Translations under genes and position numbers: made by a program | The notes under the pieces: model-generated | What the model was told of the DNA's origin: nothing | Database searches by the model: none | Seen by the model: only the letters and a program-made list of their open reading frames with translations | NCBI GenBank assembly: GCA_945901025.1 | Contig: CAMDJW010000004.1 | Location: 91,098-155,097, forward strand | Origin: Spirosoma fluviale | GTDB taxonomy: Bacteria; Bacteroidota; Bacteroidia; Cytophagales; Spirosomataceae | Direction of reading: 5' to 3' | Length of the DNA stretch: 64,000 nt | Shown here: positions 53,684 through 63,311 of the stretch, one piece after another | Layout of the letters: each line of letters begins with the position of its first letter | How positions within the stretch are numbered: position 1 is the first letter of the stretch

Positions 53684-55120
53684 ATGAAATCAATTAAAAA
53701 TTTATTTATTTACCTAGTACCTTCTTTGGTTAGCGCTATTATTCCAATTATTACATTACCGATATTTACTAGAATTTTAACAGTAGAAGATTATGGAATT
53801 TACGCACTAGGGCTGGTATATGGAACTTTTGTAAGCGGTATTGCAAATTTTGGATTAACAATTGGCTACGAAAGAAATTTTTTTGAGAATAAAGAAAGCA
53901 AGGAAAAGCAAGGGACACTGTTATTTTCTGTCTTGTCATTTGTTGTGATAACCTTTGTTTTTTTGGGTTTAATCACTTATTCATTGCAATCTAATATATC
54001 CTCATGGCTAATAGGAGATCGAAAATGGGGGAATATAATTTTTTTATCCTATTGTGCTGTTGGTATAAGTTCATTAAAGATGTACTATTTAACATACTTT
54101 AAAAATACAAACAATGCGAAGCAATTTTCTATTTATTCGATTGATGAAACGATTTTAAATGTAATTTTTTCTTTCGTACTAATATATTATTTTGATTCAG
54201 GTGTAATTGGTTTGGTTTTGGGTCAATTATTTGGTTCCTCTATTGTTTTTTTTATTCTGACAATAAAATTTATAAGATTATTAAGTTTTCGTCCGAATCT
54301 AAATGTACTAAAATCGTGCTTAAATATAAGTTTGCCACTTACCCCCAGAATATTTTTTGGTGTTATCGGAAATCAGTTTGATAAATATATGATAAACCTT
54401 CTTGGATCAGTTGGAGGAGTTGGAGTATATAACCTAGGTCAGAAAATTTCATATGTTGTTTTTAATTTTATGACAGCAATTCAAAACGTTAATTCACCAC
54501 ACGTTTATGACTTAATGTTTATAAAAGGGGAAGAAGGTGGGCAAGAAATTGGAAAATATTTAACACTACCACTTTATATTTCAGCATTTATCGGCCTAAG
54601 TGTATCACTTCTTTCAGAAGAAATACTATTTATATTAACACCTCCTTCGTATCATGGTGCTGTAGATATTATTACAGTTTTAAGTTTACTTTATGTCACT
54701 TATTTTTTCGGGAAACAGCCACAGCTTATTTATGCCAAGAAAACAGCGATAACTTCGTATTTAACAATATTTAGTATTGTATTGAATATTCTAATTAATA
54801 TTCCATTTATTAATCTTTGGGGCGCTGAAGGTGCCGCATACGGCACACTTTTGGCAGGAGTATTGTCAAGTTTAGCTACTTTTTATTATTCTCAAAGGTA
54901 TTTTAATATTGTTTGGGAATATGAAAAAATAGCTTACATATTCCTCTCTTTGTTTGTATTTGCATTTATAGTCATTTTTTTGAGAAAATTAGAAGTGGTT
55001 TATTACATTCGATTAATCATAAAAGTGTTTTTTGGTGCATTATACCTTTTATTGGGCTTCAATTTCAATATTATAAATAAGGAGCTGTTTTATAAGTTGA
55101 AACAACAGATTTCGAAATAA
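53684..55120 (+). CDS. Wzx-type polysaccharide flippase
   Basis: Membrane transporter of 478 aa with about 13 hydrophobic helices, MATE/PST-like fold. FIYLVPSLVSAIIPIITLPIFTRIL and LTVEDYGIYALGLVYGTFV are typical N-terminal polysaccharide-flippase blocks, and a central SLPLTPRIFFGVIGNQFDKYMINLLGSVGGVGVYNLGQKISYVV block is also conserved. It probably moves undecaprenyl-linked repeat units across the inner membrane. Upstream lies a 239-bp AT-rich stretch without a recognisable gene or strong promoter. Confidence 0.92.
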   Translation: MKSIKNLFIYLVPSLVSAIIPIITLPIFTRILTVEDYGIYALGLVYGTFVSGIANFGLTIGYERNFFENKESKEKQGTLLFSVLSFVVITFVFLGLITYSLQSNISSWLIGDRKWGNIIFLSYCAVGISSLKMYYLTYFKNTNNAKQFSIYSIDETILNVIFSFVLIYYFDSGVIGLVLGQLFGSSIVFFILTIKFIRLLSFRPNLNVLKSCLNISLPLTPRIFFGVIGNQFDKYMINLLGSVGGVGVYNLGQKISYVVFNFMTAIQNVNSPHVYDLMFIKGEEGGQEIGKYLTLPLYISAFIGLSVSLLSEEILFILTPPSYHGAVDIITVLSLLYVTYFFGKQPQLIYAKKTAITSYLTIFSIVLNILINIPFINLWGAEGAAYGTLLAGVLSSLATFYYSQRYFNIVWEYEKIAYIFLSLFVFAFIVIFLRKLEVVYYIRLIIKVFFGALYLLLGFNFNIINKELFYKLKQQISK

Positions 55121-55134
55121 CAATATTTATTTAA

Positions 55135-56736
55135 ATGTTTTTTCTAAAATACTTCTTAAATAAAAAAATAAGTAAATTTCGAAAAATTTCAAAGGGTTAT
55201 AGACTTTTGAAAGATTCAAATCAACTAGAGTATTTGGATAATCTCAAAATTCAATTAACAAACACTCCCTTAAACTCCGAGATCAATTTTTCGAAAGCTA
55301 TTACAATTGATTCAAAAGTGGTTTCACTTGAGGTAGCCGTTAGACAGTTTATTTTACAGAAATTTATTGGAATCAATTTTAATGAAGAAGTTTTACTCTG
55401 TTTAGCCGATAAAAATAAAAAATTCGCCTATCCTTTGCCATCTGAATGGCAAATTTGTATCATTAATAGTGGTATTAAGGTAAATAAGTTTGTTTGTAGT
55501 TTTTTGTGGACAATTGAAATGTTCAGATTGTGGATTTATGCTTGTTATGAATTTTTAAGGCAATCAATATACTCATTGAATATCATCATTTTTGAAAGAA
55601 AATTTAAAATACAAAATTTTGTTTATTTTGATTCTTTAGCAGAATCCAATATTCCTTTCCGATCAGGGACATACGAATATGGAATCTTATCTTGGTATTT
55701 AAAACATTTTGATTGCCTTGGGATTGATTATTTAGCACATACAGTATCAACGAGGAATAGTGTTATATTAAATGGTAAAATTAAAGTAAATAGTGTTGGA
55801 AGTCCGATTTTACCACCTTTAACCTATACTTCATTAGCACTTTTTTTAGAATATGCTTTTTCAAAATTAATTAAGTCTTTTTTTTTATTCATTTTAGGAA
55901 AATGGTGGAATGTTTTATTATTACGAGATTCGTTTATTTCAAAAATTATTAATTTGAATAAAGGAAGAGGTATAGCAGTTCAATATTTGTTTCATAATTC
56001 AAATTGGATTTATAGACCTTTATGGACTTACACAGCTGAAAAGTATAATTCAGAAATTTACTTTTACTTTTATTCAACTAATATTGAGAGATTTAAAAAA
56101 GCAGACAAAATCAGTAGAGTTAAAAATAGCTGGGATTTAATTAGTTGGTCTAATTATCTTGTTTGGGATCAATTCCAATCTGATTTTGTTATAAAAAATT
56201 CAAATTACCCCGTCAAAGTTGAAATATTTGGTCCGATTTCTTTTGTTTGTTCCGAGATTGAGGACTTTGAAATATTGAAAAACACTATTGCTGTTTTTGA
56301 TGTTCAACCAAGAAGGGCAACTAAATACAATTCACTTGGTTTAGATCAAGATTATTATGTCCCGAAAGTTGTAAATGCATTTTTAGTTGATGTATTTGAA
56401 TCTATTACGTCTTTAAATTTTCCAATTGCATTTAAGCGAAAACGAAACATAGGTAAGTTGGAACATTACAAATATGTTAATGAGATTAATCGTATCTCAA
56501 AAGAATATTATTTTTTAAATATTGATCCTACAATTCCTGCTGAATTGATTATCGAAAAAGCTAAGGCAGTTATCTCACTGCCTTTCACCTCTACAGCTTT
56601 GATAGGGAAGCATTTAGGAAAGCCTTCTGTATTTTATGATCCTTCTGGCTTAGTTCTAAAGGATGACCCTGCGGCACATGGGATTTGTGTAATTAATAAC
56701 AAGTCTGATTTAAAGGATTGGTTAAATAAAATTTAA
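55135..56736 (+). CDS. PFTS-motif polysaccharide biosynthesis protein
   Basis: A 533-aa protein of the group named for its PFTS motif; here SLPFTSTALIGKHLGKPSVFYDPSG lies near 480-504. About two weak hydrophobic segments near 115-140 and 245-265, otherwise soluble. The ending is GT-B-like, suggesting a glycosyltransferase, possibly for a nonulosonate. Function is not experimentally clear to me. It starts 14 nt after the flippase and ends 6 nt before the aldolase pseudogene. Confidence 0.78.
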   Translation: MFFLKYFLNKKISKFRKISKGYRLLKDSNQLEYLDNLKIQLTNTPLNSEINFSKAITIDSKVVSLEVAVRQFILQKFIGINFNEEVLLCLADKNKKFAYPLPSEWQICIINSGIKVNKFVCSFLWTIEMFRLWIYACYEFLRQSIYSLNIIIFERKFKIQNFVYFDSLAESNIPFRSGTYEYGILSWYLKHFDCLGIDYLAHTVSTRNSVILNGKIKVNSVGSPILPPLTYTSLALFLEYAFSKLIKSFFLFILGKWWNVLLLRDSFISKIINLNKGRGIAVQYLFHNSNWIYRPLWTYTAEKYNSEIYFYFYSTNIERFKKADKISRVKNSWDLISWSNYLVWDQFQSDFVIKNSNYPVKVEIFGPISFVCSEIEDFEILKNTIAVFDVQPRRATKYNSLGLDQDYYVPKVVNAFLVDVFESITSLNFPIAFKRKRNIGKLEHYKYVNEINRISKEYYFLNIDPTIPAELIIEKAKAVISLPFTSTALIGKHLGKPSVFYDPSGLVLKDDPAAHGICVINNKSDLKDWLNKI

Positions 56737-56742
56737 TCTAAA

Positions 56743-57475
56743 ATGAAGAAAACTAAATTGGGTTCTTGGGTTGCTACAAATAATCCATCTATTGAAGAAA
56801 TTATGGCTGATGCGGGTTTTGATTGGCTCTGTATTGATATGGAACATTCAGTTACTGATTATTTTGAAGCGCAGCAGTTAATTATGGCAATTCAAAATAA
56901 GGGAATCAAGGCTTTTGTTCGTGTAGGTAAAAATAATCAGAGAATTATTTAAAGAATATTAGATTCAGGAGCAGATGGAATTATTGTTCCTTCTGTAAAT
57001 TCAGTTACAGATGCTGTTAAAGCTGTTCAATCAGTAAAGTATCCACCAATTTGCACAAGGGGAGTTGGACTTGCCAGAGCTCAATTTTATGGCTTTGAAG
57101 AGTAAAAAGAAGGAAAAGCAAAAGATATAGTATTAATTGCTCAAATAGAACACTTCAATGCAATTAATGACCTTGAAGCAATTATCAATATTGAAGGAAT
57201 TTATGGGACTTTTATTGGTCCTTACGATTTTTCTGGATCAATGGGTACACCTGGAATTTGAGATGATGATGTAAAGAAAGCCCCGACTCATTACGAAACA
57301 ATAGCTAAGACATATGAAAAATGGATTGGCTTTCATGTTATTCGAGCAGATATTAATTTGATAAAGGAAAAATCGGCTAAGGTTTATAACTTTATTGCCT
57401 TCAGTTTAGACGTCTTATTTTTAGGTTCTAAAATTAGAGAACAATTATCTGCATTAAATTTAAAACAATTAATTT
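56743..57475 (+). pseudogene. HpcH/HpaI-family aldolase, interrupted by three in-frame stops
   Basis: A single uninterrupted reading frame aligns with HpcH/HpaI aldolases from the ATG at 56743 (MKKTKLGSWVATNNP) to just before the next gene, but contains TAA at 56950, TAA at 57103 and TGA at 57259. No insertion or deletion shifts the frame, so all damage visible is by point change; the likely original codons are Lys, Tyr and Trp. CIDMEH, GADGIIVPSV, TRGVGLARA and FIGPYDFSGSMGTPG are well kept. The frame runs into the KdsB-like gene without a proper stop. An intact related gene lies at 62497-63261 and could compensate. Confidence 0.88.
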
Positions 57476-58246
57476 ATGAAAATTATTGGAATTATTCCCG
57501 CCAGGCTTGCATCTAGTAGATTGCCACAAAAACCTTTTGCTGATATTTTAGGCATGCCGATGATTGGACATGTTTATCATCGATCTAAATTATGTAATAC
57601 TTTAGATGAAGTTTATGTGGCAACTTGTGATAAAGAAATATATGAATATATAAATTCTATTGGAGTTAAAGCTGTAATGACTTCTGATAAGCATGAGAGA
57701 GCATCAGACAGAACAGCGGAAGCTTTATTAAAGATCGAATTTGATACTAATTCTAAAATTGATATAGTTGTTATGATTAAGGGAGATGAGCCGATGGTTA
57801 CACCAGAAATGATTAATGATTCAATCGCTCCATTGCTTAAGGATAGGAGTATTAAGATTACAAACCTAATGACAAAGATGAATACTGTTCAAGAACATGA
57901 AGATCCTGCGGAAGTTAAAGTTGTTGTTGACAAGAATAACTTTGCTTTGTATTTTTCAAGAGAGCCAATTCCATCTAGAAAAAAGGGTGTTAATGATGTG
58001 CCTATGTTAAAGCAAGTTTGTATAATTCCATTTTTAAGAGATTTTTTATTAGAATATAACGAAATGGAACAAAGTCCTCTTGAAATAATTGAATCTGTAG
58101 ATATGAATAGGTTATTAGAAAACGGGATTAAGATAAAAATGGTCTTATCCGAAACGGAAACATATTCTGTTGATACAACTGCAGATTTAGAAAATGTTAA
58201 CAACAAGATGATGAATGATATTTTATTAAAATCTTATTTTAATTAA
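57476..58246 (+). CDS. KdsB-like CMP-sugar synthetase (CMP-ulosonic acid)
   Basis: Cytidylyltransferase related to CMP-Kdo synthetase, 256 aa. IGIIPARLASSRLPQKPFADILGMPMIGHVYHRS is the signature P-loop and substrate region, VVMIKGDEPMVTPEMI has the Mg-binding Asp, and FALYFSREPIPSRKKG is KdsB-like. It stands in a group with a 2-hydroxyacid dehydrogenase, an aldolase, an epimerase and a phosphatase, so the sugar activated may be a Kdo-like 3-deoxy-ulosonic acid different from Kdo itself. It directly follows the aldolase pseudogene. Confidence 0.86.
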   Translation: MKIIGIIPARLASSRLPQKPFADILGMPMIGHVYHRSKLCNTLDEVYVATCDKEIYEYINSIGVKAVMTSDKHERASDRTAEALLKIEFDTNSKIDIVVMIKGDEPMVTPEMINDSIAPLLKDRSIKITNLMTKMNTVQEHEDPAEVKVVVDKNNFALYFSREPIPSRKKGVNDVPMLKQVCIIPFLRDFLLEYNEMEQSPLEIIESVDMNRLLENGIKIKMVLSETETYSVDTTADLENVNNKMMNDILLKSYFN

Positions 58247-58255
58247 TCATTAAAT

Positions 58256-59194
58256 ATGAAAATATTACTTACATCAACTTCGTTTCAAGATACTCCAGGT
58301 AGTCATCATGATCTGCTTGATTCATATAATTTTGAAGTAGTTAAAATGCGTGGGCCTTTAAAAGAAGAAGTGATTTTGAGTGTCATATCTGAATTTGATG
58401 GAGTTATTTGCGGAGATGATGAAATTACTCGCGGTGTTATTGAAAAAGGTGCAAAATCAAGATTGAAAATACTCTCAAAATACGGAATTGGCTTGGATAA
58501 AATGGACTTAGAGGCTGCGAAAGAGTTTAATATTCCTGTCACTAATACTCCCGGAGTAAACAATACGACTGTGGCAGAACATGTTTTTGCTTTAATGTTA
58601 TCCTATTCAAAAAATATAATTAAAGAGAACGAATTAATTCAAAGTCAAAGTTGGACTAAATTAATTGGAATAGAACTTTTTCAGAAGACTTTAGGTATAA
58701 TTGGATTAGGGCATGTAGGAAAAGAAGTGGCTAAAAGAGCGGCTGCATTTGGAATGAAAATTATAGCATTTGACAAATTTATAGATACTGATTTTGTTGA
58801 TAAGTATGATGTTGAAATTTCTACTTCAATTGAGGATTTAGTAGCAAAAGTTGATTTTTTAAGTTTAAATGCACCTTTAAACGAAGAAACTCGAGGATTA
58901 ATTAATATAAGTAATATTCTAAAATGTAAAAATGGTATAGTAATAATTAATACTGCAAGGGCTGGATTAGTTAATAATGAAGCAATTTTATTTGGGCTAG
59001 ATAATAAGCTTATAAATGCTTATCTTACTGATGTATTAGAAGAGGAGCCAATGATTTTAAATCATCCATTTTTATCCTATGAAAATATTATTATAACCCC
59101 ACATATTGGGTCGAGAACTTATGAAAATGTTGTTAGACAAGGTACTTGGGCAATTAATAATTTAGTCAAGCATTTAAATATTAATAATGAGTAA
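58256..59194 (+). CDS. D-2-hydroxyacid dehydrogenase (phosphoglycerate dehydrogenase-like)
   Basis: NAD-dependent dehydrogenase of 312 aa. GIGLDKMDLEAAKEFNIPVTNTPGVNNTTVAEHVFALML precedes the Rossmann motif TLGIIGLGHVGKEVAKRAAAFGMKI; the active site has the Arg in NTARAGLV and HIGSRTYENV with the catalytic His. Could oxidise or reduce a 2-hydroxy or 2-keto acid made by the aldolase branch. Starts 9 nt after the KdsB-like gene and overlaps the epimerase by 8 nt. Confidence 0.87.
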   Translation: MKILLTSTSFQDTPGSHHDLLDSYNFEVVKMRGPLKEEVILSVISEFDGVICGDDEITRGVIEKGAKSRLKILSKYGIGLDKMDLEAAKEFNIPVTNTPGVNNTTVAEHVFALMLSYSKNIIKENELIQSQSWTKLIGIELFQKTLGIIGLGHVGKEVAKRAAAFGMKIIAFDKFIDTDFVDKYDVEISTSIEDLVAKVDFLSLNAPLNEETRGLINISNILKCKNGIVIINTARAGLVNNEAILFGLDNKLINAYLTDVLEEEPMILNHPFLSYENIIITPHIGSRTYENVVRQGTWAINNLVKHLNINNE

Positions 59195-60092
59195 AGTTAT
59201 TGTTTTTGGAGGTTCTGGTTTTTTAGGGAGTCATGTCTCAGATGCACTTTCTACAATAGGTCATAAAGTAATAATTTTTGATATAATTGAATCAAAATAT
59301 TTACGATCTGATCAAGAGATGGTCATAGGAAATATTCTTGATCGTGACAAAGTAAGAGAAGTTATTAATGGATCGGACTATGTTTATCACTTTGCAGCTA
59401 TTGCAGATATAGGAGAAGCGAGAAATAACCCTGTTGAATCAACTAATTTTAATATAATTGGAACAATTAATATCTTGGATGCATGTCGTGAATTTTCAAT
59501 AAAAAGATTTGTTTATTCGAGTACAATTTACGTTTATAGCGACCATGGTTCTTTTTATAGAAGTTCCAAACAATCTTGTGAATTATTTATTGAAAATTAT
59601 TATAAAGAATTTAATTTAGAATTCACCATCTTAAGGTATGGTTCCCTTTATGGACCAAGAGCAAATTCTTTCAATTTTATAAAAAATGCAATTAAACAAG
59701 CATTGTTGGAAAATAAAATCGAAAGAAAAGGAGATGGTAACGAAATTAGAGATTATATAAATGTTCTTGATGCCGCTCAAGTAAGTGTAGACATTTTAGA
59801 AAATGGTTATGCGAATAAATACGTAATGGTAACTGGGCCGCAAACAATGAAAGTAAAGGAAATTTTGAGCATGATAAACGAAATGCTAAATAATAAAATA
59901 ATTATTGAATATCTTGTTGAAGATTTTTCTGGACATTATCAAATAACACCTTATTCTTTTAAGCCTAAGGTAGCGCTTAAATTAGTGCCAAAAAATTATC
60001 ACGATTTAGGTCAGGGTATATTAGATTGTATCTATGAAAATTACCAAGACTTATTAAAAAGTGGTGAAAATGTACAATACAAACCATCATAA
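59187..60092 (+). CDS. NAD-dependent epimerase/dehydratase, sugar-acid module
   Basis: Extended SDR of 301 aa acting on a nucleotide sugar. FGGSGFLGSHVSDAL is the NAD motif, VYHFAAIADIGEARNNPVEST is typical of UDP-glucose/GlcNAc epimerases, SSTIYVYSDHGSFYRSSKQSCEL gives the Ser, Tyr and Lys, and RDYINVLDAAQ follows. Overlaps the dehydrogenase by 8 nt and shares one base with the cyclase gene. Substrate unknown. Confidence 0.86.
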   Translation: MSKVIVFGGSGFLGSHVSDALSTIGHKVIIFDIIESKYLRSDQEMVIGNILDRDKVREVINGSDYVYHFAAIADIGEARNNPVESTNFNIIGTINILDACREFSIKRFVYSSTIYVYSDHGSFYRSSKQSCELFIENYYKEFNLEFTILRYGSLYGPRANSFNFIKNAIKQALLENKIERKGDGNEIRDYINVLDAAQVSVDILENGYANKYVMVTGPQTMKVKEILSMINEMLNNKIIIEYLVEDFSGHYQITPYSFKPKVALKLVPKNYHDLGQGILDCIYENYQDLLKSGENVQYKPS

Positions 60093-60745
60093 TGTATAAA
60101 AATATATTTTTATCATATTTCATGGATGACAACACACCACTATACGGTGGTTATTACGGAGTAAAAATGCAAAGTCTGCGTTCAATTGAAAATGGAGATT
60201 CAGCTAATACCAAATTACTTGAATTTTGTAATCATTCTGGCACACACATTGACTTTCCAAATCATTTTTCAATTCAAGGCAAAGTTATTGAAGACTATGA
60301 TGCTAATTTTTGGATTTTTAATTCACCATATTTTATTGAAATTGAAGCAATTGATAACCAAATTATTGATTTAACAATTGAGCAAATACATGCTATTCCA
60401 CAGAATGTCGACTTTCTAATTTTAAAAACTGGCTTTTCGAAATTTAGAAATGAAGAAAGATATTGGAAATCTAATCCTGGAATAGCCCCCGAATTAGCTA
60501 GTAAATTAAAATTGAGGTGTCCAAATTTGAGTGTACTTGGCATGGATATTATTTCTTTAACTTCTTTTGGAGATAGACCTCTTGGGAGAATTTCACATAA
60601 TAAGTTTTTAATTGATAACAATATACTCATTGTTGAAGATATGTTTTTAGACAATTTGATAAGTCAACCAAAAAAAATCTACTGTTTACCGCTTCTGAGA
60701 AAAGGATTAGACGGATCACCCGTAACAGTTATAGCAGAAGTATGA
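60092..60745 (+). CDS. Cyclase / kynurenine-formamidase-like metal-dependent hydrolase
   Basis: A 217-aa protein of the cyclase family (PF04199). The metal-binding HSGTHIDFPNHF near 49-60 matches HxGTHxDxPxH, and SVLGMDIISLTSFGD near 145-159 is the usual second block. Members hydrolyse N-formylkynurenine, isatin or sugar-like amides and lactones. A kynurenine role is unlikely inside this sugar locus; opening a lactone or deformylating a sugar is plausible. Shares one base with the epimerase stop. A 265-bp AT-rich gap with no recognisable gene follows. Confidence 0.84.
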   Translation: MYKNIFLSYFMDDNTPLYGGYYGVKMQSLRSIENGDSANTKLLEFCNHSGTHIDFPNHFSIQGKVIEDYDANFWIFNSPYFIEIEAIDNQIIDLTIEQIHAIPQNVDFLILKTGFSKFRNEERYWKSNPGIAPELASKLKLRCPNLSVLGMDIISLTSFGDRPLGRISHNKFLIDNNILIVEDMFLDNLISQPKKIYCLPLLRKGLDGSPVTVIAEV

Positions 60746-61010
60746 AAATTACAAGTATATAGTATATGATTTTGATAAGGTAATTTGTGACTCAGTTAAT
60801 CTCAAAACCTAAGGAATTGTCTTAACATACTTATCTTTTTGCAAGCAAAATATAGAAATGACAATATCTCACCATTTAAAGCATGTGGGTGTTTCTAGTT
60901 TTTAAAAATTTAGATTTTTTTGGGATACAATTTTTAATTAAAATATTTTACTGTTATTTAACACTTATCCAAATGAACTTAATGTCGTACATTTATAAAT
61001 ATAATCCAAT

Positions 61011-61859
61011 ATGAAGCAACAAATAAAAAAAACTGTTAAGTCGATTTTACGAAGTACAATTAATTTAAGTATTAATACCAAGTTGGGGGAATATTTACAG
61101 AATCAAATTGTAAATACATCTATGGATCAAACGAGATCAGTGTCCCATAAAGGCATTGAGCTTAAATTTACTGTACCAAATCGTTTATGCAGATGGAGGG
61201 CAGATACATTTTCTTCAAAAGAGCCTGAGACGCTTGAGTGGATTGATGAAATACCGTTGGGAGCTATTGTATGGGATATCGGAGCAAATATAGGATTGTA
61301 TTCTGTGTATGCTGCGAAAAAAAATAAGTGTAAAGTTTGGGCATTCGAGCCATCGGTTTTTAATCTTGAATTATTAGCCAGAAATATTTACTTGAACAGT
61401 TTAACGAATGATGTTTGTATAGTTCCTTTTGCTCTAAGTGATAAACTTGGCACAAGCAAACTGCAATTAACCACTACAGAATGGGGTGGAGCCTTATCTA
61501 CTTTCGGGCAAGATTTTGGTTGGGATGGCAAAGCAATTAAAAAGGTTTTTGAATTTCAAACAGTTGGATTGAGCATGGAAGATGCGTTTAACCGTTTAGC
61601 AATACCCGTTCCTGGATATATCAAGATAGATGTTGATGGTTTAGAGCATTTTATTTTGAAAGGTGGAAAAGCTATTCTGAGTCATATAAATGCTATATTG
61701 ATCGAAATTAATGATGACTTTCATGAGCAGGCTGATCAGTGTAGAGATATCCTTACCGAATGTGGTTTAACTTTGAAGGAAAAAAGACATTCGGACATGA
61801 TCGGAGCAAATACAAATGGCTTCCAAAATTCGTATAATCAGATATGGGTACGAAAATAA
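61011..61859 (+). CDS. FkbM-family methyltransferase
   Basis: SAM-dependent methyltransferase of the FkbM group, 282 aa. IPLGAIVWDIGANIGLYSVYAAKK is the SAM motif near 82-105, VWAFEPSVFNLELLARNIYLN follows, and PGYIKIDVDGLEHFILKGG is the family signature. Probably O-methylates a surface sugar. It overlaps the HAD gene by 16 nt. No clear promoter is seen in the AT-rich 265-bp gap before it. Confidence 0.9.
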   Translation: MKQQIKKTVKSILRSTINLSINTKLGEYLQNQIVNTSMDQTRSVSHKGIELKFTVPNRLCRWRADTFSSKEPETLEWIDEIPLGAIVWDIGANIGLYSVYAAKKNKCKVWAFEPSVFNLELLARNIYLNSLTNDVCIVPFALSDKLGTSKLQLTTTEWGGALSTFGQDFGWDGKAIKKVFEFQTVGLSMEDAFNRLAIPVPGYIKIDVDGLEHFILKGGKAILSHINAILIEINDDFHEQADQCRDILTECGLTLKEKRHSDMIGANTNGFQNSYNQIWVRK

Positions 61860-62500
61860 ACGCTTCTGATCTTATTAAAAAAGCCAAAGTTATATTTTGG
61901 GATTTTGATGGTGTGATTAAGGAATCAGTGGGTGTAAAAACAAAAGCTTTTCAAAAGTTATTCGTTGAATATGGAAACGAGGTCTCCGAAAAAATCCGTA
62001 TACATCACGAGGCAAATGGTGGAATGTCAAGATTTAAAAAGTTCCCAATATATCTGGAATTTGCAAATATCGAAGCCACGGATGAAAAAGTAAATCGCTT
62101 ATGTGAAAAGTTTAGTGATTTGGTGCTTGATGGTGTGATCAATTCTCCATGGATACCTGGTGCTGAAATATTTATTCGTACTAATCCGAATCAGCAAATA
62201 TTTATTGTTGTTTCAGCTACACCAACTGAAGAGTTGCTGGAAATAATAGACCGTCTAAATCTCAGATCTAGTTTTGAATCCATTTTCGGTGCCCCTACTA
62301 GTAAGATAGAAGCTATCAAGGCTAGCCTGCATAGATTATCTATTAAGGCTGCAGATGCAGTGATGATAGGAGACGCATCCGCAGATTTAGAAGCTGCTTC
62401 AATAAACAAAGTTCCTTTTATTTTGCGGAGGCATTATTCTAACTATAAGTTGGCTGATTCCTTCGCCGGAATAATCATTAACAATCTTACAGAAATATGA
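61844..62500 (+). CDS. HAD-family phosphatase, sugar-acid module
   Basis: HAD hydrolase of 218 aa, CbbY/PGMB-like. Motif I VIFWDFDGVIKESVGVK has D20 and D22, VVSATPTEELLEII is motif II with a small-residue change, and MIGDASADLEAA is the metal-binding motif IV. Probably removes phosphate from a sugar or sugar acid. It overlaps both the FkbM gene (16 nt) and the aldolase gene (4 nt), consistent with a three-gene unit that includes the aldolase. Confidence 0.86.
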   Translation: MGTKINASDLIKKAKVIFWDFDGVIKESVGVKTKAFQKLFVEYGNEVSEKIRIHHEANGGMSRFKKFPIYLEFANIEATDEKVNRLCEKFSDLVLDGVINSPWIPGAEIFIRTNPNQQIFIVVSATPTEELLEIIDRLNLRSSFESIFGAPTSKIEAIKASLHRLSIKAADAVMIGDASADLEAASINKVPFILRRHYSNYKLADSFAGIIINNLTEI

Positions 62501-63261
62501 ATCGTAGAGAAAAAATTTCCTTAATTCGTGAGAATTTGAAGTCTGGAAAACCATCAATAGGCAGCTGGATACAGATTCCTAATTCTTCCTCCGCTGAAAT
62601 TATGGGTCAGTCGGGATTTGACTGGGTCGCAGTTGATTTAGAACATGGTACAATAGATGTTAGTCAATTGCCTGATCTTTTCAGAGCTTTGGAATTGGGT
62701 AATACTCTTCCATTAGTTAGACTCGCTCATGGATTACCTAAAGACTGTAAACGTGCACTAGATGCAGGAGCCGGTGGCGTAATTGTGCCTATGGTTGAAA
62801 GTGCCGAGCAATTAATTCTGATAAGAGATGCATGCAGATGGCCCCCTGCCGGAACTAGAGGTGTGGGTTTTTCACGTGCCAACCTTTTTGGAAAACATTT
62901 TGAAGACTATAGTCTTGAGGCACAGAAACCACTTCTTGTTGCTATGATAGAGCATATCGATGCAGTCGAAAGTCTTGAGAGCATTCTTAAAGTAGAGGGC
63001 TTAGATGCCATTTTAGTTGGTCCTTATGATCTTTCCGCCTCCATGGGAATTACCGCTAAATTTGAGGAGCAAAAATTTTCTGAAGCGATGACAAAAATAC
63101 GCTTCTTGAGTAATAAATTTGGAATTCCTTTTGGAATGCATGTGGTTGCTCCACAACCCGAATTAGTAAAGGAAAAGATTAAAGAGGGCTATCAGTTTAT
63201 AGCATACTCCATAGATGCTGTATTTATGAGTTCTGTTAGTAAAAATCCAATTAATGATTGA
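62497..63261 (+). CDS. HpcH/HpaI-family aldolase (2-keto-3-deoxy sugar-acid aldolase)
   Basis: Metal-dependent class II aldolase of 254 aa that condenses pyruvate (or a close analogue) with an aldehyde. GSWIQIPNSSSAEIMGQSGFDWVAVDLEHGTID near 22-54 holds His50 and the active-site Arg/Glu region, VIVPMVES, GTRGVGFSRA near 118-127 and LVGPYDLSASMG near 170-181 are intact. It is the functional counterpart of the pseudogene at 56.7 kb, which shares the same blocks. Overlaps the HAD gene by 4 nt. Confidence 0.93.
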   Translation: MNRREKISLIRENLKSGKPSIGSWIQIPNSSSAEIMGQSGFDWVAVDLEHGTIDVSQLPDLFRALELGNTLPLVRLAHGLPKDCKRALDAGAGGVIVPMVESAEQLILIRDACRWPPAGTRGVGFSRANLFGKHFEDYSLEAQKPLLVAMIEHIDAVESLESILKVEGLDAILVGPYDLSASMGITAKFEEQKFSEAMTKIRFLSNKFGIPFGMHVVAPQPELVKEKIKEGYQFIAYSIDAVFMSSVSKNPIND

Positions 63262-63311
63262 AAACTAAAGCCTAACCATCATTATAAATTTTAAAATTAA
63301 ATTAGCTGAAA

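Noticed and set aside
60746..61010. A hidden small gene in the AT-rich gap before the FkbM methyltransferase
   Set aside because: I found no frame of useful length, no TAnnTTTG match and no repeat.
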